Origin: Pseudonocardia autotrophica | Lineage (GTDB): Bacteria > Actinomycetota > Actinomycetes > Mycobacteriales > Pseudonocardiaceae | Direction: 5' to 3' | Length of the DNA stretch: 64,000 bases | Assembly (NCBI RefSeq): GCF_000717175.1 | Contig: NZ_JNYD01000029.1 | Span: 6,004-70,003, forward strand | Shown here: positions 53,101-60,325 of the stretch, piece by piece | Numbering within the stretch: the stretch's first letter is position 1 | Layout of the letters: each line of letters begins with the position of its first letter | Notes under the pieces: model-generated | Database searches by the model: none | What the model was told of the DNA's origin: nothing | The model's input: the letters and a program-made list of their open reading frames with translations, nothing else | Program-made: the position numbers and the translations under genes

Positions 53101-55566
53101 CTCGGTGTGCCGGGCGTCGATGTCGAGGCAGCCGCCGACGTACCCGACCCGCCGCCCGGCCGGGCCACCGTCCGTGCTGCCCGCCGCGCCGACCGGGGCA
53201 CCACGGTCGAGCACCCAGCGGAACCGGCCGTCGCCGCCCCGCAGGCGGTACTCCACCTCGAACGGCGCGCCCGCCCGCGTCGCCGCCTCGACGACCGAGC
53301 GGTAGCGCTCGCGGTCGTCCGGGTGGATGCGCTCGCGCCAGTCCAGCCCGAGCTCGCCGACGGCGTCCCGCGCCCCGGTGAAGTCCAGCCAGCCGCGGTT
53401 GACGAACACGCGGTGCCCGCCGGCGTCGTCGACCCAGATGAGCGCGGGTGTGGAGTTGGCCATCGCCCGGAAGCGCAGCTCGGCGGCCCGCCGGACCCGG
53501 CCGAGGTGCAGGTGGTTGGCGACGCGCGCGAGCAGCTCCCGCGCGGAGAAGGGCTTGACGAGGTAGTCGTCCGCGCCCGCGGCCAGGCCCTCGACCGCGG
53601 CCTCCTCGCCGGCCCGCGCCGAGAGCAGCACCACCGGCAGGCCCGCGGTGCGGGCGTCGGCGCGCAGCGCGCGGAGCAGCCCGATGCCGTCGAGCTCGGG
53701 CATCATGACGTCCGCGACGACCAGGTCCGGAGGGTCGGAGCGGGCCACGTCGAGCGCCTCGGTGCCACTGGCCACGGCGTGCACCGACCAGTTCTCGCTC
53801 AGCAGCCGATGAAGGTGCTCGCGCATGTCGGGGTCGTCCTCGACCACGAGCACGCGGCCCTGCGGCGGGTCGACGGACTCCGGCAGCCGCGGCGTCCCGC
53901 GGTCCTCGGGCCGCGCGGGCGTCCAGCGCAGGGCCTCGGCGACGAACGGCTCGAACGTCTCGGGGCGCGGGTGCGGCGTGACCGCGGGCCGCCCGAGGGT
54001 GATGCCCTCGACCGGCAGGTGGCTGAAGCCGAGCGGCAGCCGCACGGTGAAGGTGCTGCCGACGCCGGGGGTGCTGGCCGCGTCGACGGTGCCGCCGTGC
54101 ACCTCGACGAGCTGGCGGACCAGGGCCAGCCCGATGCCGCTGCCCTCGTGCGAGCGGGCGCGGGCGGCACGGACCCGGTGGAAGCGGTCGAACAGCCGGG
54201 GCAGCTCGGCGGCCGGCACCCCGGTGCCGGTGTCGGCGATCCGCAGCACGAACCGGTCGTCCTCGATCCGGGTGCTCACCCGCAGGCCGCCCTCGAACGT
54301 GAACTTCAGGGCGTTGCTCAGCAGGTTGAGGACGATCTTCTCCCACATGTCCTGGTCGACCCAGGCGGGCCGCTCGGACGGCGGGCAGTCGACGTCCAGC
54401 CGCAGGCCGGCGCGCTCGGTCGGGGCGCGGAACAGCGCGGCGAGCTCGCCGGTGAGCGTGCCGAGGTCGACGGGCGTGAAGCCGGCGTCGGGGTGGCCCT
54501 CCTCCAGACGCGAGACGTCCAGCAGGGTGTTGACCAGCTTGAGCATCCGCTGCGCGCTGCGGTGCGCCACGTCGGCGTCGTGCCGGACCTGCGGGTCGTC
54601 CGCCCCGCGGAGCTGCTCGAGCGGACCCATGATCAGCGCCAGCGGGGTGCGGAACTCGTGGCTGACGCCGGTGAAGAACTCGGTCCGGCTGCGGTCGCGG
54701 CTCTCCAGCTTGCCGGTGCGCTCCCGGTCCTCGGCGGCGGCACGGACGGCCGCGAGCGCGGCGTCCACGTGCCCTGCGACGAGCGCGAGGAACTCGCGGT
54801 GCTCCTCGTCTGCCGGCTGCAGGGACGACGCGCCGAGCAGCAACCGGACCCCGCCGCTGAGCCCGGCCGCCCAGGCCTGCCCGCCCGACGGCAGCGTGAC
54901 CAGGCCCTCCCGGTCCAGCAGCGCGACCAGCTCCGGCGTCGGGTCCACCCCCACGGCCACCGGCGCGCCCACCCCGCCGAGCAGCGCGAACGGCACGTCC
55001 GGCGAGTCCACCAGCGCGGCGGCGACGTGGGCGGCGGCCGGGTCGGCCGGGCCGGCCTCGCGCACCAGCCGCGCCAGCCGGCCGAGCAGCGCGGTGCGCC
55101 GGGCGGCCACGACCTGCGCGGTGCTCTCGGACATCACGTCGAACACGCCCGCGACCGAACCGTCGGCCGCCCGGACCGGGCTGAACGCGTAGCGCCAGAA
55201 CGTCTCCCGCGGGCCGCCGGGGCGGTCCAGGACCAGGCGGTCGTCCGTGTGCTGCACCGCCTCGCCGGTGTCGACGACGTGCCGCAGCGCGGGGCCGATC
55301 CGGTCCCACACCTCGGGCCACACCTGCGCGCCGGGCCGGCCGAAGGCCCACGGATGCCGGTGGCCGAGGACGCCGGCGAACGCGTCGTTGTAGACAACGC
55401 AGTGCTCCCGACCCCAGAACAGGGCCAGCGGGTGCGGCGAGGCGAGCATGAGGGCGACGGCCGAGGTCAGCTCGGCGGGCCAGCCGCCCGGGGCCCCGAG
55501 GGGCGAGTCCGCCGGGTCGGCGGTCGCGAGCAGGCGCCGGACGCCGGGGCCGTCCGGATCCGTCAC
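50119..55566 (-). CDS. Giant hybrid histidine kinase fused to a full partner-switching module
   Basis: 1815 residues from a GTG at 55566 (GGAGGAGGGCAC upstream). Domains in order: PAS (22-150), GAF-like (155-280), HisKA with His303 (VSHEFRTPL), HATPase with N box LLSNAL, DTGTGVP and GSGIGLALV (405-512), receiver with Asp619 (LVVADVMMPELDG) and Lys671 (571-690), PAS (700-825), three GAF domains (835-990, 995-1160, 1165-1320), SpoIIE/PP2C phosphatase (1325-1552; GGDWFD, GDVVGRG, CSDGLFE, DDTVVV), RsbW-like HATPase (1560-1682; EAVTNAVEHAY) and STAS (1710-1812; DSYVSSSGIALL). All catalytic residues look intact. No membrane segment. The PP2C-RsbW-STAS end resembles mycobacterial Rv1364c. The sigma-factor target is not in the window. 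Confidence 0.93.
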   Translation of the reverse strand: MTDPDGPGVRRLLATADPADSPLGAPGGWPAELTSAVALMLASPHPLALFWGREHCVVYNDAFAGVLGHRHPWAFGRPGAQVWPEVWDRIGPALRHVVDTGEAVQHTDDRLVLDRPGGPRETFWRYAFSPVRAADGSVAGVFDVMSESTAQVVAARRTALLGRLARLVREAGPADPAAAHVAAALVDSPDVPFALLGGVGAPVAVGVDPTPELVALLDREGLVTLPSGGQAWAAGLSGGVRLLLGASSLQPADEEHREFLALVAGHVDAALAAVRAAAEDRERTGKLESRDRSRTEFFTGVSHEFRTPLALIMGPLEQLRGADDPQVRHDADVAHRSAQRMLKLVNTLLDVSRLEEGHPDAGFTPVDLGTLTGELAALFRAPTERAGLRLDVDCPPSERPAWVDQDMWEKIVLNLLSNALKFTFEGGLRVSTRIEDDRFVLRIADTGTGVPAAELPRLFDRFHRVRAARARSHEGSGIGLALVRQLVEVHGGTVDAASTPGVGSTFTVRLPLGFSHLPVEGITLGRPAVTPHPRPETFEPFVAEALRWTPARPEDRGTPRLPESVDPPQGRVLVVEDDPDMREHLHRLLSENWSVHAVASGTEALDVARSDPPDLVVADVMMPELDGIGLLRALRADARTAGLPVVLLSARAGEEAAVEGLAAGADDYLVKPFSARELLARVANHLHLGRVRRAAELRFRAMANSTPALIWVDDAGGHRVFVNRGWLDFTGARDAVGELGLDWRERIHPDDRERYRSVVEAATRAGAPFEVEYRLRGGDGRFRWVLDRGAPVGAAGSTDGGPAGRRVGYVGGCLDIDARHTEQRRHQLYAVVGDALDREISQSARLEAFARTVVDQGLGDIVRVFTDDGAGPALRIVAATDPDVERELRTLPGLPVLHQLADVDDPVLLPPEELAAAFGETPPEDQDVWRRSRAHSALFVPLRARGGMLGMFAVARTGASPVLDESDAVLFTEIARRAAVAVDNARLLEQERASSTQLGLLHRATAEMSAAATPAEVARTATSHLVALLGSAVAGVWQTRGQDLQLLALQGWQGEPPAELSTVSLDGDHPARTALRTRQALWFEDAEGLRSEHPPAAQWLSTFGIEAAFWVPLVAGDRDLGMIAVGFAGPRALTDSDREATLAVAELAAQALDRSLLLVAETEGRRLAERLGAVATALSRATDLESVADVILAHARSAIGAEAVVVLLVDDEGLLHTLAADGWADQDTGRIVEHGLRVTSDHPLGQVVRSAEPIWAADGQPTPYPVRTAVPLLVAGRAIGVIGLGFGRDPAFGPDERGLVLTLASQCAQAVQRARLHQAEHEVAVTLQRSLLPQELPQLERLAVATRYNPGTEGTEAGGDWFDVLDLADGRVALVVGDVVGRGPSAAAVMGQLRSALAANLVNGQPPATALEQLDLFARRVTGARASTVACAVVDTASGELRYACAGHPAPLVAGPDGVRLLDGGRGTPLGVAGRPPFAEADGRIEPGETILLCSDGLFERRTEVIDDGMDRLATTFGALAGHRPSDMVDVLLERMLDAEGAPDDTVVVLARRVPEPLTRSMPADAECLAPMRRAIAEWAARCGLGEDGTTDLQLAVGEAVTNAVEHAYTNGDRPPADAVELSLELQPEGSVAVRVVDHGLWRPPPADPGYRGRGLALIRELAEDVEVLPADDGTEVWFRLPALPVEVVPRLPGGAADRPAEPARTDGGPAVTRLRRWADQHTVRVHVEGDLDLAGVAAVRTDLLAELDRGGPLTLTLAADSYVSSSGIALLSELAQRARSGGTELSVVTPSDSPARRILVLAGLDTLIGAVPDP

Positions 55567-55711
55567 GTGCCCTCCTCCACACCGCGGGACCGGCGCCCCG
55601 CCGGACCAGCCTGCCAGGTCCCCGTGGTCGCGGCGAACCGTGGCCCACGCGGGCCGGACGCGGCCCGTCCTCCGGCCGCCCGGAGCCCCTCCGACCGGGC
55701 AGGATGCCCGC
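55567..55711. promoter_or_regulatory. Divergent promoter region of the giant kinase and the decarboxylase-like gene
   Basis: 145 bases between divergent starts, with ribosome sites at both ends. No clear sigma-factor boxes were identified. Confidence 0.35.
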
Positions 55712-56416
55712 ATGGCGACGAAGCTCGACGACGGCACCTGGGAGGTGCAGGGGAAGCACCTGACCTTCCCCGTGCGCATCGGCGACGCGGGCGCGGCCTG
55801 CGCCGCGTACCCCGTGCGGGCGGCCCGCGCGGCGGCGCTGCTGGAGGGCACCGGGCTGGAGCCGGTGGCCGTCGCGGGGTGGGCGCTCGCCGTCGTCGGG
55901 CTGGTCGACTACCGGGTCAACGACCTCGGCAGCTACGACGAGCTGGCCCTCGCCCTCCCCGTCCGGTTCCGCGGCCGGGTCGGCGTGCACATCACGCAGC
56001 TGCCGGTCACCGAGACGTTCACGATGGAGGCCGGGCGGGCGCTCTGGGGCCTGCCGAAGTGGCTCGGGACCGCCGAGCTGGACATCCGGGGCTCGCACGC
56101 CACCGGGCACCTCGCGTACGAGGGCGCGCACGTCCTCACCGCGGCCCTCTCGACGCTGCCGTTCGCGCTGCCGGGCACCGTCCCCGGCTCGGTGACCGCC
56201 TTCGCCCCGCGCGACGGCGTGATGCTCGCCAGTCCCGTGCGGGCCCGGCTGCGCGGGATCCGGGTCGGCCTCGGGGCGGGCGCGCTGGTCCTCGGCTCCG
56301 GTCATCCGATGGCCGACGAGCTGCGCTCGCTCGGCCTGCCCCGTCGACCGCTGCTCACCGCGATCGTCGACCGCCTCGCGTTCGACATGGACGCTGCCGA
56401 GGAGCTGTCCCTGTAG
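55712..56416 (+). CDS. Acetoacetate decarboxylase family protein
   Basis: 234 residues from the ATG at 55712. The fold is recognisable: LTFPVRIGDAGAACAAYPVR, LVDYRVNDLGSYDELALALP, ITQLPVTETFTMEAGRALWG and LPKWLGTAEL, where the PK pair is the position of the Schiff-base Lys in acetoacetate decarboxylase. The general family also contains aldolase/dehydratase-like enzymes, so decarboxylation is not certain. It is followed 15 bases later by an alpha/beta hydrolase gene. Confidence 0.8.
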   Translation: MATKLDDGTWEVQGKHLTFPVRIGDAGAACAAYPVRAARAAALLEGTGLEPVAVAGWALAVVGLVDYRVNDLGSYDELALALPVRFRGRVGVHITQLPVTETFTMEAGRALWGLPKWLGTAELDIRGSHATGHLAYEGAHVLTAALSTLPFALPGTVPGSVTAFAPRDGVMLASPVRARLRGIRVGLGAGALVLGSGHPMADELRSLGLPRRPLLTAIVDRLAFDMDAAEELSL

Positions 56417-56431
56417 GGGATCATCGAGCCC

Positions 56432-57256
56432 GTGACAGGGGTTCGCGTCGACGCGCTCGAGGTCCCCGGGGCCCGTCTCCTCTGCGAGGTGCGGGGGTCC
56501 GGCCCGGTCGTGCTCCTGATTCCGGGTGGGGCGGCCGACACCGCCTCCTACGACGGGATCGCCCCGCTGCTCGCCGCGGAGCACACCGTCGTCACGTACG
56601 ACCCGCGCGGCACCTCCCGCAGCCCGGCCGCGGACCCGGAATCGGCGGCGTCCGTCGTGACGCTCGCCGACGACGCCCACCGCGTGCTCGAGGCGGTCCG
56701 CGCGGGGCCCGCGACCGTCTTCGGCAGCAGCGCCGGCGCGGTCACCGGCCTGGAGCTCGCCACGCGGCGGCCCGAGCGGGTCGCGCGCCTGATCGCGCAC
56801 GAGCCGCCCGTCACCGCCTTGTTCCCCGACCCCGCCCGGCACGACGGCGGGCGGCTGGCCGAGCTCCAACGGCGGGAGGGCACCCCGGCGGCGATGGCCC
56901 GCTTCCTCGCCGACACCGGCATGGACGGCGACGCGCCGCCCGCGCCGACGGACGACCCGGCCGCCCTGGAGACGCTCGCCCGCTTCGTCGCCAACCTGCC
57001 GGGGTTCTTCGCGTACACGGTGGTCGCCGTCAGCCGCTACCAGCCGGACGTCGAGGCGCTGCGCTCCCTCGGCCCGCGGATCGTCGTGGCCGCGGGGCGG
57101 GACTCCGCCGGGCAGGTCCCGCGCCGCGCCACCGAGGCCCTCGCGGCGGCGCTCGGCACCACGCTCGTCGAGATGCCCGGGGACCATCGCGGGTTCCTCG
57201 GCGCGCCCGTCGCCTTCGCCGACGCGCTGCGGCCGCTGCTGGACGGGGCGTCCTGA
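56432..57256 (+). CDS. Alpha/beta hydrolase
   Basis: 274 residues, GTG start. Oxyanion motif LLIPGGAADTASYDG, nucleophile elbow GSSAG (Ser), acid within VVVAAGRDSAG and catalytic His in PGDHRGFLG. The substrate cannot be inferred. It is probably co-transcribed with the decarboxylase-like gene and converges on another hydrolase gene. Confidence 0.85.
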   Translation: MTGVRVDALEVPGARLLCEVRGSGPVVLLIPGGAADTASYDGIAPLLAAEHTVVTYDPRGTSRSPAADPESAASVVTLADDAHRVLEAVRAGPATVFGSSAGAVTGLELATRRPERVARLIAHEPPVTALFPDPARHDGGRLAELQRREGTPAAMARFLADTGMDGDAPPAPTDDPAALETLARFVANLPGFFAYTVVAVSRYQPDVEALRSLGPRIVVAAGRDSAGQVPRRATEALAAALGTTLVEMPGDHRGFLGAPVAFADALRPLLDGAS

Positions 57257-57294
57257 CCGTCAGCGTTGGTCGCGGATGCCGTCGTCGGCGACGC

Positions 57295-58119
57295 TCAGCG
57301 GTGGGCGGCGAGCCATGCGCGGAGGTCGGCGATCGGGCGCTCCCGCTCCGGCTCGTTGTAGATCTCGTGCCAGAGGCCCTCGTAGAACTCCACCGTGAGG
57401 TCCTCGGAGCCGAGGACGGCGGCCAGCGCACGGGAGGTCTCGACGGTCGTGATCCGGTCGTCGACGCCGTGCTGCAGCAGCACCGGGAGCCTGATCTCCG
57501 CCGCGGTGGCGAGCACCTCGTCCATGGCGTCGAACATCGCGGAGCCGAGCCGCAGCGTCGGGTGGCCGTGGTGGACGAGCGGATCGGCCCGGTACCCCGC
57601 GACCACGGCGGGGTCCTTGCTGAGGTCCGCGACGTCGATCCCCGCCGGCCGCAGCGTCGGCGCGACCCGGGCGAGCGCGGTCAGCACCGGCACGAGCCGG
57701 CCGGGAACGGCCTGCTTCGACAGGGCCGGGGCGGAGAGGACCAGGCCGGCGAGCGCCGCCTGGTGCGCGGCGGCGTAGCGCAGCGCGATCAGCCCGCCCA
57801 TGCTGTGCCCCACCAGGATCACCGGCCGCCCGGGGTGCCGGGCGGCGGCGTGCCGGCGGACCAGGTCGAGGTCGGGGACCCAGTTGGCGGGACCACCGTC
57901 GACCCGCCGGCCCTCGGACAGCCCGTGGCCGGCGTGGTCGGGGGCGTACACCGCCCAGCCGTCCGCGGTGAGGCCGGCGGCGAGCTCGGCGTAGCGGCCG
58001 GAGTGCTCCCCCAGGCCGTGGCTGACCAGCACGATCCCGGTCGCCTCGGTCGCCGGGAGCCAGGCCCGCCAGAACAGCTCGCCGAGGACGCCCGGCAGGC
58101 GCCCCTCCGCGACCGGCAT
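57295..58119 (-). CDS. Monoacylglycerol lipase-like alpha/beta hydrolase
   Basis: 274 residues. It has VLVSHGLGEHSGRYAELA, the nucleophile elbow GHSMGG, DHAGHGLSEGRR, LLQHGVDDRITT (Asp) and LWHEIYNEPER (His), the set typical of monoacylglycerol lipases. It probably releases fatty acid and glycerol from monoglycerides. Its ATG overlaps the stop of the long repeat-rich gene upstream (TGATG), implying coupled translation. Confidence 0.9.
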   Translation of the reverse strand: MPVAEGRLPGVLGELFWRAWLPATEATGIVLVSHGLGEHSGRYAELAAGLTADGWAVYAPDHAGHGLSEGRRVDGGPANWVPDLDLVRRHAAARHPGRPVILVGHSMGGLIALRYAAAHQAALAGLVLSAPALSKQAVPGRLVPVLTALARVAPTLRPAGIDVADLSKDPAVVAGYRADPLVHHGHPTLRLGSAMFDAMDEVLATAAEIRLPVLLQHGVDDRITTVETSRALAAVLGSEDLTVEFYEGLWHEIYNEPERERPIADLRAWLAAHR

Positions 58120-60062
58120 CAGTGGTCGGCGGCGCCGGTCGACCGCGCGACCGGCCCGGCCAGCACGACGTCCTGCGTCGCGTCGGCCTCCTCGCCCACC
58201 CGGACCGGGAGGCCCCGCGGCTCGCGCCCCTCGGCGACGACCGCGATCGTGTACTCGCCGGCGGCCAGCTCGCCGAAGCGGTAGCCGCCGTCGACCGCGG
58301 TGATCGTGGTGGCGACCAGCTCGCCGTCCTGCAGCAGGGAGACCGCGACCTCGGCGACGCCGGAGCCCCCGGCGTCACGGATCGCGCCGGCGACCGTCGA
58401 CGAGCGCACGAGCTGCACCTCGACCTCCGCCACCGCGTACTCGGTGGCGGGGACGGTCAGCGCGACGACCCCGGGCTGGTGCCCGTCCGCCGCCGCGACC
58501 AGCACGTACCCGCCCGGCCGGGGCGCGGTGACCTCGCCGCGGCCCTCGACGTCCGCCTTCGCCGAGGCGGTCTCGCGGCCGCGCGGGTCGAGGAGCGTGA
58601 CGGCGGCGTCGGCGACCGGGAACCGGTCCCGCTGCACCACCGAGAACCGCACGGGCACGGCCTGGCCGGGCGCGAGCGGCTCCTCCTCCTCGTGCACGAC
58701 CGCGAGGTCGACGACGGGGGCGGCGCCGGGGCGCGGGTTGGGGTCGGCGAACCCGAGCGTGCGCAGCAGGGCCAGGTCGACGGCGGCGTGCTCGGCCGCG
58801 CGGGCCTCGTCGGGGGCGATGTCGGCGGGCTGCGGGGCGGGCTCGGGGGCGCTCGTCGTCGGGCTCACGGGGCTCAGCGTGACGGGCGCGGGCGCGGCCT
58901 CCGCAGCCGGGGTGTCGATCACGACGTCGGAGCTGGTGGGCGGCGCGGGGATGGGCGTCGGGGCCGCCGTGAAGGCGTCGGCGACCGGCTCCGCCAGCTC
59001 CTCGGCGGCCGGCTCCGGCGACACCTCGGAGATCGGCTCCGGCGACACCTCGACGGCCGGCTCGTCCGACTTCTCGTCGACCGGCTCCTCGGCGCGGTCC
59101 TGGACCGGCTCCTCGACCTCGGCTCGCGAGTCGATCGACTCCTCGGCCGGTTCCTCGGCCCGCGCCGCGACCGACTCCTCGGCCGACTCCTCGGCCGACT
59201 CCTCGGCCGACTCCTCGGCCGACTCCTCCGCCGGCTCCGCGACCTCCACCGGACGCTCCTCGGCCTGCTCGGCCGGGTGCTCCTCGACCTCCTCGACCAC
59301 CTGCTCCGCCAGCACCGGCTCGGCGAGCGACGCCGCGGCGGCACCGCCCCCCAGCGCGGCCACCGGCGGCACCGCACGCAGTCGGCGGACCTCGCGCCCG
59401 TCGTCCGCCCCGCCCCGCACCACGGCGAGGACCGGGCGCTGACCGGCGCCGTCCCGCGGAGCGGGCACCGACGCGTCGTCCGACAACGGCTCGGGTCCCT
59501 GCTGGCGGCGCGACGCCTCGGCGCGCGCCACCGCCTCGGCGACGGCCGGGCTGACGATCCCGCGCGCCATCGGGCGGTCGTCGCGGCTGGGGGTGGGCGG
59601 CGCCACCGAGGTGACCCGCGCGACCAGCGCCGGGTCCACCGAGGAGCGACGCTGCGGGCGGGTGCGCGGGGGTGCCTCGACCGGGACGCCGTCGACGAAG
59701 CCGCGGGTCCACGGAGGACCGACGGGGCCGGCGTCGACCTCCTCGGCCACGACCCGGCGTTCGGCGGGGGGCTCCTCGGGCCGCTCGTCCGCGGGCGCCT
59801 CGGCCGGCGCGGCGGGCGCGTCCTCGGCCGTGGTCGGGTCCTCGGCCGGAGCGGCAGGCTCGGCGGGCTCGGGGTCGGCGGGCGCGCCGACGGACCGGTC
59901 GCGGACCAGGTCGCCCACGGTCCGCCCGGCGGGGCGGGGTTCGGGCCGGGGACCGGCGGCGGCGGTCGCCCCGCCCCGGTCCCCGCGGCGCATCGCCACC
60001 AGGACGATCCCGGCGGCCAGCAGCACGAGCAGGACCATGACGACCAGGGCCCACGTGCTCAT
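58119..60062 (-). CDS. Membrane-anchored Ala/Glu-rich protein with Cna-B-like C-terminal domains
   Basis: 647 residues. One membrane helix at the N-terminus (WALVVMVLLVLLAAGIVLVA) is followed by MRRGDR, so the rest probably faces the cytoplasm by the positive-inside rule. Residues about 35-430 are acidic, Ala/Pro/Glu-rich and repetitive, with five EESA units coded by exact 12-bp repeats (59173-59232). The C-terminal 200 residues hold two carboxypeptidase-regulatory/Cna-B-like beta domains (VPVRFSVVQRDRFPVADAAV; VAGAIRDAGGSGVAEVAVSL). Function unknown. It overlaps the lipase gene. Confidence 0.75.
   Translation of the reverse strand: MSTWALVVMVLLVLLAAGIVLVAMRRGDRGGATAAAGPRPEPRPAGRTVGDLVRDRSVGAPADPEPAEPAAPAEDPTTAEDAPAAPAEAPADERPEEPPAERRVVAEEVDAGPVGPPWTRGFVDGVPVEAPPRTRPQRRSSVDPALVARVTSVAPPTPSRDDRPMARGIVSPAVAEAVARAEASRRQQGPEPLSDDASVPAPRDGAGQRPVLAVVRGGADDGREVRRLRAVPPVAALGGGAAAASLAEPVLAEQVVEEVEEHPAEQAEERPVEVAEPAEESAEESAEESAEESAEESVAARAEEPAEESIDSRAEVEEPVQDRAEEPVDEKSDEPAVEVSPEPISEVSPEPAAEELAEPVADAFTAAPTPIPAPPTSSDVVIDTPAAEAAPAPVTLSPVSPTTSAPEPAPQPADIAPDEARAAEHAAVDLALLRTLGFADPNPRPGAAPVVDLAVVHEEEEPLAPGQAVPVRFSVVQRDRFPVADAAVTLLDPRGRETASAKADVEGRGEVTAPRPGGYVLVAAADGHQPGVVALTVPATEYAVAEVEVQLVRSSTVAGAIRDAGGSGVAEVAVSLLQDGELVATTITAVDGGYRFGELAAGEYTIAVVAEGREPRGLPVRVGEEADATQDVVLAGPVARSTGAADH
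59173..59232 (-). repeat. 12-bp tandem repeat, five units
   Basis: Four exact copies and one near copy of GACTCCTCGGCC (plus strand) encode Glu-Glu-Ser-Ala. Confidence 0.9.
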
Positions 60063-60325
60063 TCGGCTCTCCTCGCGCGATCTCGTCGAGGCCCGACCGG
60101 TGCCCTCGCCGCGGCCGCGCGAGACGTGCGGGCCCGCCCGGACTCGTCGGAGGACCGTAGCACCGGGAGACCCCTTCACCCTGTTCGGCGACCGGTTCGC
60201 GGCGTGTCGCCCGGGCGGGTATCGGCCCAGCTCAGCGCGATTCAGTCGGCGCGGGTGACCGGCCCCGGCGCGTCCGGGGGATCCGAGCGGGCGGAGGCGG
60301 CCCCGATCCGGGACGATTCCCCCTC
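60063..60325. promoter_or_regulatory. Divergent region between the repeat-rich protein and malQ
   Basis: 263 bases. No gene is supported and no strong hairpin is seen. It must carry promoters in both directions. Confidence 0.35.

Noticed and set aside
50386..58284. A 2632-codon open frame opposite the giant kinase
   Set aside because: Low-complexity Arg/Pro/Val/Gly composition, crosses several genes, and mirrors their codon bias; a GC artefact.
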